Source: Nostoc sp. CMAA1605 (GTDB lineage: Bacteria > Cyanobacteriota > Cyanobacteriia > Cyanobacteriales > Nostocaceae). Taken from it: a DNA stretch of 53,575 nucleotides. Shown here piece after piece: positions 35,501-41,895 of this stretch (the first letter of the stretch is position 1; every line of letters starts with the position of its first letter). Under the pieces are notes generated by a model. It was not told where the DNA came from. It did not search any database and saw only the letters and a program-made list of their open reading frames with translations. The stretch spans positions 1-53,575 of the forward strand of contig NZ_PJIZ01000057.1 of NCBI RefSeq assembly GCF_021596505.1, read 5' to 3'. A program made the translations under genes and the position numbers.

Positions 35501-35907
35501 TCTAGCGTTGGAAAGTTAGTACGTAAAGCTTCATGACGACGAATAATTTCGTTGATGCTCTGTTCTAAGGCTGTCACAGAGAGTTTACCAACTATTCTTA
35601 ATTGAAAACTCTCATTATAAAATGTACTTTTCTCATCTAATTGAGAAAGAAACCACATTCTCTGCTGTGCAGAAGATAAAGGTAAATCTTTATCTTTAGA
35701 CACTGGAACTAAGGATAAAGAAGTTAATTGTGTAGCTGTTTGTGCTTCCTGTAAAAAAGCGATGATCTCTGCTTTACGTTCCTTAAGTTGCTGTTTGATT
35801 TCTGCTGTCATTGCTCCTTTAGGAGCGCGATAACGTAACTGAGCATCCTCAATCCAGATTTTAATATCTAAAGTATTTAGTAAAGATAAAAATTCAAATA
35901 TAGCCAT
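23551..35907 (-). CDS. spuB: Three-module NRPS with epimerase and reductive release, spumigin SpuB-like
   Basis: 4118 residues: TubC-type docking domain (1-55); C1 (HHIVVDGW); A1 (core near 680); T1 (ELGGDSI near 1060); epimerase (HHLAIDGVSW near 1246, NLEGHGRE); C2 of the D-accepting place (HHLLLDGW near 1731); A2 (near 2202); T2 (LGGHSL near 2596); C3 (HHIVSDGW near 2791); A3 (near 3267); T3 (MGGNSL near 3661); terminal NADPH reductase (LTGATGFLG near 3747, GYVQSKW). By alignment to GrsA positions the pockets read DLAFTGCVT, DVQFIAHVV and DVETTGAVT. The second is a proline-type code; the third has Glu239, as expected for a basic residue such as Arg; the first I cannot assign with confidence (homotyrosine or another aromatic fits the spumigin parallel). 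All active sites look intact. The inferred product is acyl-D-Xaa-Pro-Arg-type aldehyde or alcohol. Confidence 0.85.
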   Translation of the reverse strand: MAIFEFLSLLNTLDIKIWIEDAQLRYRAPKGAMTAEIKQQLKERKAEIIAFLQEAQTATQLTSLSLVPVSKDKDLPLSSAQQRMWFLSQLDEKSTFYNESFQLRIVGKLSVTALEQSINEIIRRHEALRTNFPTLEGVPFQVIRPNLTISIPVIDVQECTETAVQKIITQEVSQSFDLGTDSLVKATLLQQTPESHLLIITMHHIVVDGWSMGIFFRELEALYSAFIQGKSNPLPELAIQYADFAVWQREWLTQEVQEKQLEYWKQQLAGAPPLLELPTDYPRPPVQTFAGATIEFQIDEDLTFELVTLSQQSGVTLFMTLLTAFAVLLHRYSNQDDICIGSPFANRDRREIDSLIGFFVNTLVLRTQLEGNPSFSQLLEKVRSVVWDAHAHQDIPFEQIVEALQPERSLGYNPLFQALFVLENFSLETLELPGISLTPEIIDRGTSKFDLSVSAWQTKKGLKGFWEYNSDLFAPDTIARMIDHFQTLLAAIVKDPQQKVRQLPLLTEKEKHQLLVEWNNTHTDYPQDKCLHQLFEEQVEKTPDAVAVVFENQQLTYHQLNCRANQLAHHLRSLGVKPDGLVGICVERSLEMVVGLLGTLKAGGAYLPIDPEYPPERVSLMLEDAQVSLLLSQKSLLSQLPLDNRENPYQVICLDQDTFNLGLTENPSRQSQPNHLAYVIYTSGSTGRPKGVMIEHRAIVNLSLTWAKTFQVQNHSRLLQFGSFSFDLSVAEITTAFVTGACLYLGNKETLLPSQSLVDFLTANKITHSFLSPSALSVLPKVSLPDLQCLTVGGEACTTELVNQWGTERRFYNCYGPTESTVTAAIFLCQPNGKKPLIGKPISNLRIYILDRHYQPLPPGIPGELCIAGVGLARGYLNRPEITAEKFIEIDLFGQVERIYKTGDLARWRADGNIEYLGRIDNQVKIRGFRIELDEVETALNRHPDVQTSCVIVREDIPGQKQLVAYVVPHHTVTISELRQYLKEKLPDYMVPHAFVILESLPVTPNGKIDRRALPAPDSREGLEVSFVAPRHQTEKILAQIWAEVLRVKQVGIYDNFFELGGDSILSIQILAKAKLAGLQLTLKQLFAHQAIADLAAVAGTIEAIEVKQELVTGLVPLTPIQHWFFEQNLVEAHHFNQAFLLSFPCDLQPEILKQVFQQLLVHHDALRLRFTPSDATWQQIYSAPNDHLAFSYIDLSALSESEQQAAIAEQEEFLQGNLHLSENLVQVAFFHLGVDKRVKILIVIHHLAIDGVSWRILLNDLQTAYQQLAQGQTLQLPPKTSSFKDWSEKLTAYAQSPALKSEVAYWLDEARLQVPSIPVDFTKGVNNFATANSIFLCLSESETRALLHDVPKAYNTQINDVLLTALVLVLSKWTDSRSVLFNLEGHGREDIVDDVDLSRTVGWFTTIFPVLVELPATEKLADVLKSVKEQLRAIPNKGIGYGLLRYLSQDPEIANQLQAFPQAQISFNYLGQFDQQVNTSSWMQPASESAVKMHGLQNNRPYLLEIDSIIAGEQLRIEWTYSTNLHQHGTIENLAQEFVKTLQQLIAHCASGENGGYTPSDFSLVKFNQLELDQTLALVCKHQSGKTHWRNIEDIYPLSPMQAGMLFESLYAPDSPTYFEQSIYNLSGQLNLSAFEQAWQQVIARHSILRTGFVWEQLPQPLQVVYRQVDVKLQTYDWRHLSAQQQQQKIESLLQSQRHQGFQLSTAPLMHLSLIQLSADSYQFVWNFHHLLLDGWSVPVIFQDLLYFYRAILQGETQTIPPVLSYRNYIAWLQQQDLTKAQEFWRQKLQGFTAPTPLTVDKPSSQRQQLDASYREQKIQLTVAQTTALTTFARQHQLTMNNVVQGTWALLLYRYSQETDVVFGATVSGRPASLIGVESMVGLFINTLPVRVQLGNETEVLALLQDLQNQQVESEQYSYSSLVDIQGLSDVPRGTPLFESLVVFDNYPVDEAAPEKNYGFSIDDFHAIEQTNYPLTIIVIPGQQLLVRISYDTSRFDDAAIARLLGHFQTLLCGIVANPKAQISQLPSLTAVEKQQLLVDWNDTQVDYPQDKFIHQLFEEQVKRTPHAIAVECGNQQLTYYELNSRANQLAHYLQFLGVEPDVLVGICVERSLEMVVGLLGILKAGGAYVPLDPEYPTERLAFMLEDAEVSVLLTQQSLLNRLPLHQAKIVCLDTDAPVISQSSRENPISDVQTHNLVYVIYTSGSTGRPKGVAMNQLPLCNLILWQLEKTTIAQDAKTLQFAPISFDVSFQEIFSTWCSGGTLVLITEELRRNALALLGFLEEKAVARLFVPFVALQQLAEVAVGSGKFASHLREIITAGEQLQITPAIAQWFSQLGDCTLHNHYGPSESHVVTAFTLSHSVETWPLLPPIGKPIANTQIQILDKNLQPVPVGVPGELYIGGVALARGYFNRPDLTQERFINNPFGAGRLYKTGDLTRYLADGNIEYLGRIDSQVKIRGFRIELGEVEAALSQFEGVEGCCVIVREDTRGDKRLVAYLVAHQNCAPTVSELRQFLKANLPEYMVPSAFVIMESLPLTPSGKVDRRALPAPAQSTTSNTYLAPRTPIEELLTQIWAQVLKVEPVGIDDNFFELGGHSLLATQLVSRIRSIFKVELPLYELFAAPTVGELAHIIGQLQQETLEISAPPILPRASNAELPLSFAQQRLWFLDQFDQKSVLYNIPTVLRLVGHLQIVALEQSLQAIIHRHEALRTNFITIDGQPTQVIREQGTVSIVDLQHLPRTEQEILVQQLVQEQLIERFDLVRQTLIRVKLILLNQTEQVLLVCMHHIVSDGWSMGVFISELTQLYNAYSQGQPSPLAPLAIQYADFALWQRQWLQGEVLQNQLSYWEQQLKDAPTVLSLPTDRPRPAVQTVVGATHEFALSVELTDKLVKLSQAQGCTLFMTLLAAFDTLLYRYTGQSDILVGSPIANRDRTEVEGLIGFFVNTLVMRSNLAGNPSFSELLTRVRDMALGAYAHQHLPFEMLVEALQPERDLSHTPLFQVMFNLQNAPVSELELNGLTVSSLPIPGMTAAFDMTLFMQNTANGLVGVWEYNTDLFDHSTIERMISHFVTVLEAVVNNPQAPIDQLPILTTVEQQKLLFEWNDTQADYPAGKCLHELFAQQAELTPDAVAVVFENEQLTYQQLNIQANQLAHYLQSAGVKPETLVGIYLERSLSMTVALLAVLKAGGGYVPLDVDYPQQRLAYISEDSEISVLITQESLLNTLPVAGVKVIALDQQWDVLNSQHRENPVSAVTPENLACVLYTSGSTGRPKGVMLTHAALVNHCSAISEAFSLTSSDRVLQFAAFGFDVALEEIFPTWFKGGTVVLRPTQMFSSFGNFAQFIAQQQLSVLTLTSAYWHEWMVAVSQSYATVPPSLRLLTVGGDTVLPETVAMWQQFVGDRITCLNAYGPTEASVTAIVYDVQNFHPEKTNTVPIGHPVANTEIYILDSHLQPVPIGVKGELYIGGVRIARGYLNRPELTQEKFIPHPFKDGKSHRLYKTGDLARYLPDGNIEFIGRLDDVVKIRGFRVALGEVESLLVQHPDVICQVVIVREDQPGHKQLVAYVVSDNPSLTQSELQSFLKQKLPNYMVPTAFVMLEGLPVTTNGKVDRRALPAPSQEIDLSNFVFPTTPTQKLIADIWSSVLGTTQLGIRNNFFDMGGNSLRAIQVMSLLREALQLDLPLRYLFENPTVAEIAAGIDSLQISQKDTITRGTIPDLKAEAVLDPNIHIPRQHCDHYHQPQRIFLTGATGFLGIHLLDELLQQTQADIYCLIRASNTQQAQQRLQSQLKFYKLWEGIDTKRIIPVAGDLAKSYLGLSKSEFQQLASEIDVIYHCGALINVIYPYSVLKGANVLGTQEIIRLASETKVKPLHFISTTSVLLASSPNEDGLILESDPLEQYQVLDNGYVQSKWVAEQLVMQARDLGLPVAIYRAARITGHSRTGVSNTDDLWCRLVKGCLQTKIAPDVDLKDNLTPVDYVSKIIVHLSGQKPSLGKAFHLVNPDSTSLKHLFNLLRALGYPVQLIPVEQWHSEITRHQQMSDPDNLRFLSHIIPKTTADTYKEPELDYQNTINGLVNTDIMYPTLDKNLLKTYISYFISSGFIDDQLMTEQMAFGNKAN

Positions 35908-35908
35908 T

Positions 35909-38900
35909 TTATAAATAATCCTCTTCGTATTCTTCTGCGAGTGTTTCAGTAAAAGAACTTTTATTTTGAGTTACTGCTTGAATTGCTACAATTGTCTGAG
36001 CTAAATCAGCAATAGTAGGTGTTTGAAACAAACGCTGCAAAGATAATTCCACAGCGAAATCTTCGCGTAAACCAGCAATTACTTGACTGGCAAGTAAGGA
36101 GTTTCCCCCCAACTCAAAAAAGTTGTCGTGAATGCCTAACATTTGCACTTTGAGAACTTGCTGCCAACATTGAGCAATTTTCATCTCTATTTCGTTGCGT
36201 GGTTCTATTTGCTTTCTATTTTCCTGAAACTTAATGTTGTTAATGAGGCTAACACGATCAATTTCACCATTTTCTAAACAAGGAATTTCTGGAATTTGTA
36301 CCAAGTTGCAATTACAAGCATTACCAAAGCGGTCTTGCACTCGTAAATTTGATAACTTAACTTCATTAATACTAGAAGTAAAATAAGTAGTTAACTTTTG
36401 TAAATTAAAAATTTGAGACTGCCAACATTGAATGTTTTGATTGCTCCCATCTAAACCTATCAATACATTTTTTTGCTGATGTTGTAAACTAGCAAGCATT
36501 GAAGATATGGCTTGAGAAGCAGACATAATATAAAAACCTTTAGCGCGGATCAGATTCTTCATCTGATATCCCTGGCTCATTCCTTTGTCATCCCACATAC
36601 TCCAACTGAAACAATAGCTGGCTAATTTACTCTGGGCATTTTGGTAATGAGAAAAACAATCTAAAAAGCTATTAGCAGCAGCATAAGCTCCGACAGCGAT
36701 GCTACCAAAAAAGCCGTGTGCTGAAGAAAAGTTAATAAAAATACTGTCTTGATTGTGTTTAATTAATTCATTGAGTACCCAAGCTCCCAAAACTTTAGGA
36801 CGAAGTATAGAGTTTAAGCTTTCTTGAGTCTCATCAATTACCAGTTGCTCATGAAAAGTTCCGGCTAAATGCAATATGCCATCTAGGTTTTTACCCCATT
36901 GGGCTTGAGCTTTTTCAACTGTAACTTGCATCTGTTTTAAATCACAAATATCCACAGCTTCGTAGATTAACTCTCCCCCAAGTTGTTTTAATTCTTGATA
37001 GAGTTTGAGACGTTTTTCTGAAGTTAACGGTGTTCTGCCAACCAACAGTAATTTAGCTTGATAATGCTGCAATAAATACCGAGCAACTTCGACACCTATA
37101 CCACCAAGTCCGCCGGTAATTAAATAAATCCCACCTTGTTTGAAGGTAATTGCAGGTGGAGATTGGCTGATAAAATCAACTTGTTCTAGACGAGGAACAA
37201 AACGCTGCCCATTTCTGTAAGCCACTTCTCGTTCCTTGGCAGAAATTTGAATCTCTTTTAAGATAAATTCTCCATTTATTTCTACTTCAGCAAAGGGTAA
37301 ATCAATGTGGCGACAATTCAACCAAGGTAATTCTTGGGGAATGGTTTTTAGTAGCCCTAATACTGCTGATTTCTCATAAGCTATGGGGTCATTTGAGGAG
37401 ATAGATTGGATATGAGAAGAAATAAATAGTAATTGGACTGAATGAGAATCACTTTTAACTTTGGCTAAAGCTTGAGTCAAAAATAATAAACTATATATCC
37501 CAGCTTCTTGTGATTTTTCTAAAGTATCAATGCTTTTGACTTCGCCAATATATTGGTTATAAGTCCATAGGTGAAGAACTTGTCCAATAATTATATTATC
37601 TGCTGCTAGGGATTCGAGTAAAAGTTGATAGTCTTTGGCTTGTCCTGGCGTAATAGTGTAGTGTGTGTGATTGATTTTGCGGAAATCTTCTCCAGGTGAA
37701 ACACTTATGTATGGCAGGTTATGTTCTGATAAGATTTGACATAAATAAGAACCTAAACCGTCGGCATCTAAAAATACTAATGTGGAATTATTAACAGTGA
37801 AAGCAGAATTAATAATAATGAGATTTTTGGGTTGCCATACTTGACGGTAGAACCAATTAGGAATGGTATTGGCATTACCCAATAATATATCAATGCGTTT
37901 ATTAATTGATTGAAATTCGCCTTTTTGGAAGCGTTGACTGAGTTGCGATCGCTGAATTTTTCCTATAGCAGTTTTTGGAATAATTTCTTTATCTACTGGA
38001 ATTAAATAATCAGGATTTATTCCCGCTTTGTTGACAACAGCAGTGCGAATTTCTCTGAGCAGGTTTAACAAACTAACATCATCAGTCACAGAAGTTTGGA
38101 AAAAGATTGCTAGTTTATCTGTATTAATTCCTGGTTGTCTGACTGCACAAGCTGCCGTATATGAAACTTCTACTCCTGCTAATTCTTCAACAGCAGCCTC
38201 AATTTCGTGACAGTAATAGTTCAATCCATTAATAATAATGACATCTTTGATTCTTCCAGTAATAGTTAAACGTCCTTGATCAAGAAAACCTAAATCTCCT
38301 GTATTAAACCAACCATCAGCCGTAAAAACTTCTTGATTTGCTTGGGGATTTTGATAATAACCATTAGTAACAGACGCACCTTTTACTTGTAAACGACCAA
38401 TGGTATTTTCTTTTACTATTTGTTCATTTTCATCAACAATGCGTAGTGAAGCTCCAGCAATTGGTAGTCCTAATTCTACAAATGAAGTTTCATCCGATGA
38501 AGATTCAAGGGAAAAACTATCAGAATAGGTAATACCTGAAGAAGTTTCACACATTCCAAAAGCTGGGTGAATAGCATCAGTTGGTAAACCGTGACGACTC
38601 AATAATTTTAAAAAATTTCTGGCTGTTTTAGTGACAATTGGCTCACCTGCGTTAATGATAAACTTCATTGAGGATAAATCCCATTGCTGATGCTCAATAT
38701 CAGAAGCGCGATCGCAAATTAAAGAAAAAGCAAAATTAGGCGACCAACTAATAGTAGCTTGATGTTTATCAATCAAATCTAGCCACTGGAGTGGTTTCTG
38801 CACAATTAGGTTAGTAGGTACATGAATTTGCTGACAACCTAAACTCACAGCCATAATACTCAACGAAACTAGCGCACCCACATGATCTAAAGGCATCCAG

Positions 38901-40099
38901 TTTAAAACGCTTTCCTGACTGGAAAAATCACCCATTAAAATTAATCCAGTCGTCATACTCAAAATGTTGTGATGATTCAACATCACACACTTGGGTATTC
39001 CAGTGCTACCAGAAGTTAAAAGCAATATTGCTAAATCCTCTGGCTGACTTTGATGGTAGTTTAAATCTGGTTGATATTCACGTAATTTATTAATAGTTGC
39101 AATTTGAAAATTTTCTAAGTTTAACAGCTTAAAAAAATCAGCAATATCGTTGGTTAAAACAGCACTCGTCAGGATAAGAGGTTTCCCCAACATCTGCCAA
39201 GTGTTTTGCAATTTACTGGCGGTACTATTAGCTAATTCATAGCTTGAGGCAATAGATACTGGCACAGGAACAAAGCCACCTAGCACACAACCCCAAAAAG
39301 CACAGATAAAATCTTGATTATCTTTTAGTTGAAAAATTACTTTGTCTTGAGGTTTAAGTCCTAGTTTTCTCAATCCAGCTAAAATGCGTTGAGCATCTTG
39401 CCATAATTCTTTGTAAGATTGAAATTGCTCACTGCCATCAGATGTAATGTAAATAATCCCTTTAGTGGAATTTTGCGAGGCTTGTTGTAATACTTCTATT
39501 AAAGTTTGAGGAGCATCTTGAGAGTATTTGAGTGGTTCGCCGCAACTAATCGCTAACTTTTTGGCAGAAGATAAATTTTTGTTTTCTATTGTCTGACTCT
39601 GGGTGTTTATTTGTATCGCTTGGTTATTTTCATCAAGATTTATTTGAGCTTCACCTAGTAAATCATCTAAATGTAGAGGGAGAATTTTGTTAACAACAGG
39701 TTCAGCAACAACTGCGACACGCTCAATTTCTGGTAATGACTCTAATTCTTTTTCTAAACTACGCATTAACTCAGAGTCAATCACTTCTAAACTGGCTAGA
39801 CTCACTTCGTCTACTTCCCCTGCGGCGGTTAGGGGTATGGTGGAGACTGCTACAAATGCTGTAGGTATTAATTCTTGAGGCAGAATTGTTTGCAGATGAG
39901 ACGATAATTGCTCTGGTATAAATAAACCCGATGGAACTACAAAAGCAACTAATTCCTGTTGTTGCTTTTGTGTTTGTTTCTCTCGGACTAAACAATCACT
40001 TACAGTCAAACTCGACAAGATAGCAACTTCTATTTTTCTATAGAGAAAAATTTTATCATTTGAGGTTGCTAAAATTTGACTATGATTATTTAACTGCAT
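35909..40099 (-). CDS. spuA: A-KR-T loading protein, spumigin SpuA/aeruginosin AerA-like
   Basis: 1396 residues. Residues 1-95 resemble a stray C-terminal adenylation subdomain. The adenylation domain (about 200-770) has LLLTSGSTGIPKCVML near 363 and GWFNTGDLG. Next is a PKS-type ketoreductase with a structural half (about 800-985) and a catalytic half (about 990-1190; YLITGGLGGIGVEVARYLL near 996, Ser in FINFSSAHG, Tyr in GAYAAAN near 1136). The last part is a carrier domain (LGGNSLLAS near 1331). In AerA and SpuA this arrangement activates an arylpyruvate and reduces it on the enzyme to phenyl- or hydroxyphenyl-lactate, the N-cap. I first considered a fatty-acyl ligase, but the linked KR argues for the keto-acid route. 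The stop is 1 nt before the spuB ATG. RBS-like GAGG and AAGGA precede the start. Confidence 0.8.
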   Translation of the reverse strand: MQLNNHSQILATSNDKIFLYRKIEVAILSSLTVSDCLVREKQTQKQQQELVAFVVPSGLFIPEQLSSHLQTILPQELIPTAFVAVSTIPLTAAGEVDEVSLASLEVIDSELMRSLEKELESLPEIERVAVVAEPVVNKILPLHLDDLLGEAQINLDENNQAIQINTQSQTIENKNLSSAKKLAISCGEPLKYSQDAPQTLIEVLQQASQNSTKGIIYITSDGSEQFQSYKELWQDAQRILAGLRKLGLKPQDKVIFQLKDNQDFICAFWGCVLGGFVPVPVSIASSYELANSTASKLQNTWQMLGKPLILTSAVLTNDIADFFKLLNLENFQIATINKLREYQPDLNYHQSQPEDLAILLLTSGSTGIPKCVMLNHHNILSMTTGLILMGDFSSQESVLNWMPLDHVGALVSLSIMAVSLGCQQIHVPTNLIVQKPLQWLDLIDKHQATISWSPNFAFSLICDRASDIEHQQWDLSSMKFIINAGEPIVTKTARNFLKLLSRHGLPTDAIHPAFGMCETSSGITYSDSFSLESSSDETSFVELGLPIAGASLRIVDENEQIVKENTIGRLQVKGASVTNGYYQNPQANQEVFTADGWFNTGDLGFLDQGRLTITGRIKDVIIINGLNYYCHEIEAAVEELAGVEVSYTAACAVRQPGINTDKLAIFFQTSVTDDVSLLNLLREIRTAVVNKAGINPDYLIPVDKEIIPKTAIGKIQRSQLSQRFQKGEFQSINKRIDILLGNANTIPNWFYRQVWQPKNLIIINSAFTVNNSTLVFLDADGLGSYLCQILSEHNLPYISVSPGEDFRKINHTHYTITPGQAKDYQLLLESLAADNIIIGQVLHLWTYNQYIGEVKSIDTLEKSQEAGIYSLLFLTQALAKVKSDSHSVQLLFISSHIQSISSNDPIAYEKSAVLGLLKTIPQELPWLNCRHIDLPFAEVEINGEFILKEIQISAKEREVAYRNGQRFVPRLEQVDFISQSPPAITFKQGGIYLITGGLGGIGVEVARYLLQHYQAKLLLVGRTPLTSEKRLKLYQELKQLGGELIYEAVDICDLKQMQVTVEKAQAQWGKNLDGILHLAGTFHEQLVIDETQESLNSILRPKVLGAWVLNELIKHNQDSIFINFSSAHGFFGSIAVGAYAAANSFLDCFSHYQNAQSKLASYCFSWSMWDDKGMSQGYQMKNLIRAKGFYIMSASQAISSMLASLQHQQKNVLIGLDGSNQNIQCWQSQIFNLQKLTTYFTSSINEVKLSNLRVQDRFGNACNCNLVQIPEIPCLENGEIDRVSLINNIKFQENRKQIEPRNEIEMKIAQCWQQVLKVQMLGIHDNFFELGGNSLLASQVIAGLREDFAVELSLQRLFQTPTIADLAQTIVAIQAVTQNKSSFTETLAEEYEEDYL

Positions 40100-40238
40100 T
40101 AGCCTCTATGTCCTTATTAATATTTATTATTTATAAAGTTAATATAGGGTTCTAATTGGGATTTATTGTTCTTATTTATTAGTTTTTATGATTATTCAGC
40201 AGATAGATAATCTCAGTTTTAGCAGTAAAATGCAATAG

Positions 40239-40301
40239 TAGTTAAGACATTTAATAAGACAGTTAAGAAATTTAAGGAGACAGTTAAGACATTTAAGGAA
40301 A
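40239..40301. promoter_or_regulatory. Three tandem 21-bp repeats upstream of the NRPS operon
   Basis: Imperfect copies of AGTTAAGACATTTAAGGA-type units at 40239-40259, 40260-40280 and 40281-40301, each exactly 21 bp (two helical turns), 140-202 nt upstream of the loading-protein start. Each unit has two TTAA(G) cores 9 bp apart. The phase and position suggest a cooperative regulator site. On the operon strand the cores read CTTAA(A/C), reminiscent of cyanobacterial Pho boxes, but the 9/12-bp spacing differs from the usual 11 bp. Confidence 0.45.
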
Positions 40302-40345
40302 TTAAAAATATCTAAAAATCAGAAACTATATTGATGATTTGTAAG

Positions 40346-40404
40346 GTCGGCTTCTGTGAAATATCTACGTTAGAAAAACAGATTTTTTTGAAAACCCGCC
40401 TTTA
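40346..40404. repeat. Dispersed imperfect-palindrome repeat, copy 1
   Basis: The segment running from GGCTTCTGTGAAATATCT to AAAACCCGCC resembles a second copy at 41819-41880 (GGGTTCTGTGGGATATTC to TTAAACCCCCC). Shared blocks are TTCTGTG, ATAT, GTTAGAAAA/ATTAGAAAA and CAGAT. The ends are G-rich and C-rich, so each copy can fold as a hairpin, like the MITE-like repeats common in Nostoc. Confidence 0.5.
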
Positions 40405-40948
40405 CTGTTTTGCTCACTATCTTGCGGGACTAGTATTAAAAACAATTTTATTATCCAAAATTTTAAATTTAAAATTCGCAGGTTCAACAGTCTACTAGTC
40501 TGCCAAATAAATTATGAGATGTCAGAGATTCCCGTAAAAAGTCTATAGTGTATACACAAGTCTTATAATTTTGTCTCACATCGTTGTGATCCCCGCTAAT
40601 ACCAATTCAAAGTTCAAAATTAAGAAAATGAGACTCAGCATAGCTTGTGGCGGTTGCATTTGAATCACATTGTTTGTGAATTGGTATAACCCCCCTTTTT
40701 AACTTTTTAAGGGCAGGGTGGTTTTATACAACCAGAGAAAAAATAAAACTAGCTTTCAAAGCCTCTCACCCCGTGGGAGATAGGTTTGGAGAGGGGTCAA
40801 AATCTGGGCTACAAAACGAAAAATCAAAACTTATAGATTTTTATTTTTTCGTATGAAACTACCCTGCTTTTTCACTTTTTCAGGTGGGTTAGAGGGGATC
40901 TAAATGTACTAAATAGCACAGCCAAACACTTTTCAAACAACCTCTAAA
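40405..40948. other. AT-rich intergenic region, no gene seen
   Basis: No credible ORF. It contains a 10-bp perfect palindrome GTGTATACAC at 40548-40557 and several dispersed-repeat fragments (AATACCAATTCAAAGTTC, CCCGTGGGAGATAGG). It separates the convergent-side DUF3598 gene from the NRPS operon promoter region. Confidence 0.5.
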
Positions 40949-41764
40949 CTACTGCTTAACTCGCTGTTCTGTTACAAGAGTCAGACTCACCCATTCGCCT
41001 TTATTGTTATAGCTGCGAATCATTCGCTGGCGGAGGTTTGGTTGAATTAACCAACCGACTTCTAAAATTAATCCTTGATTGAACTGTGGGTTGAGAGGAG
41101 AAGTTGCGGAAGCACCATTGGGGAGGAGTAAAACTTGTACTTGTTTTTGGGGATTTTGGTCAAAGATGATGGTGTTACCCTGAATCGTAGCAGTTGAAGT
41201 AATTGTGCGATCGCTAAAATTCAAAGTTTGAATTAATCGTCCGTTGTTGTCTAGTGTTAGTGTGAGATTGGTTGAGAAAGTATCAGCAGGATTCAAGTTA
41301 GCATACATAGTTATCGCTTCACCTTGCCATTCTCCCAACAAGTCATTTACCTGCAAACGTGGAGTTTCGATTGGTTCAGTACCGGCTAAGTGTTCAGGAA
41401 TGAGAGTGAGTTGATAGAGTTGTCCACTTTTGTTAAATAACTGAACTAGACGTAAGCGGCGATTTTCATGGATAAGTCCCAATTCTGCACCGAATTCAGT
41501 AAAGGGTGCAAGTTGAATTGTACCCTGGGAAAATGCGCCATTCGGAAAAAATAGCGTAGTTCGGGATAAAGAACTATATTCTAAAACCAAATCAGGTTGT
41601 CCTTCGCGACGTACAACCTGATGAATAGTTTGGTTATTGTTCAACCCTTCTAAGGAAACTGTACTTTTTACACCTTCTAGATATTCTCCTTGGGGTGAAA
41701 AGCGAATAAATGCACCTTCCCAAGTACCAAGATTTTTTAATAGAGATTCCCATTGAGATGTCAT
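40949..41764 (-). CDS. DUF3598-family protein
   Basis: A 271-residue protein typical of cyanobacteria (DUF3598), predicted to be two lipocalin-like beta-barrels. The start WESLLKNLGTWEGAFIRFSPQGE and the second-barrel start LLGEWQGEAITMYANLNP are the repeated family signatures, each a glycine-tryptophan motif opening a barrel. The function is not established; related folds bind bilins or lipids. The start codon lies 6 nt from a TCAATAG heptamer array, so its own ribosome-binding site is not obvious. Confidence 0.8.
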   Translation of the reverse strand: MTSQWESLLKNLGTWEGAFIRFSPQGEYLEGVKSTVSLEGLNNNQTIHQVVRREGQPDLVLEYSSLSRTTLFFPNGAFSQGTIQLAPFTEFGAELGLIHENRRLRLVQLFNKSGQLYQLTLIPEHLAGTEPIETPRLQVNDLLGEWQGEAITMYANLNPADTFSTNLTLTLDNNGRLIQTLNFSDRTITSTATIQGNTIIFDQNPQKQVQVLLLPNGASATSPLNPQFNQGLILEVGWLIQPNLRQRMIRSYNNKGEWVSLTLVTEQRVKQ

Positions 41765-41770
41765 GGTTAG

Positions 41771-41819
41771 TCAATAGTCAATAGTCAATAGTCAATAGTC
41801 AATAGTCAATAGTCAGTAG
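41771..41819. repeat. TCAATAG heptamer array
   Basis: Six perfect TCAATAG units (41771-41812) and one TCAGTAG, immediately upstream of the DUF3598 start codon (that gene is on the minus strand). The same heptamer abuts the ftsX start and, inverted, the exporter gene at 51476. Confidence 0.9.
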
Positions 41820-41880
41820 GGGCGGGTTCTGTGGGATATTCATATTAGAAAACAGATATTTGGGTTAAACCCCCCCTACA
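41819..41880. repeat. Dispersed imperfect-palindrome repeat, copy 2
   Basis: Related to 40346-40404: G-rich left end (GGGGCGGGTTCTGTGGG), AT-rich middle and C-rich right end (GGGTTAAACCCCCCC). Confidence 0.5.
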
Positions 41881-41895
41881 TTAGTCAACAATTTG

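Noticed and set aside
35909..40099. Fatty-acyl-AMP ligase loading a lipopeptide
   Set aside because: The adenylation domain is followed by a PKS-type KR and carrier, the AerA/SpuA arrangement for arylpyruvate; the downstream synthetase also fits spumigin. Not fully excluded.
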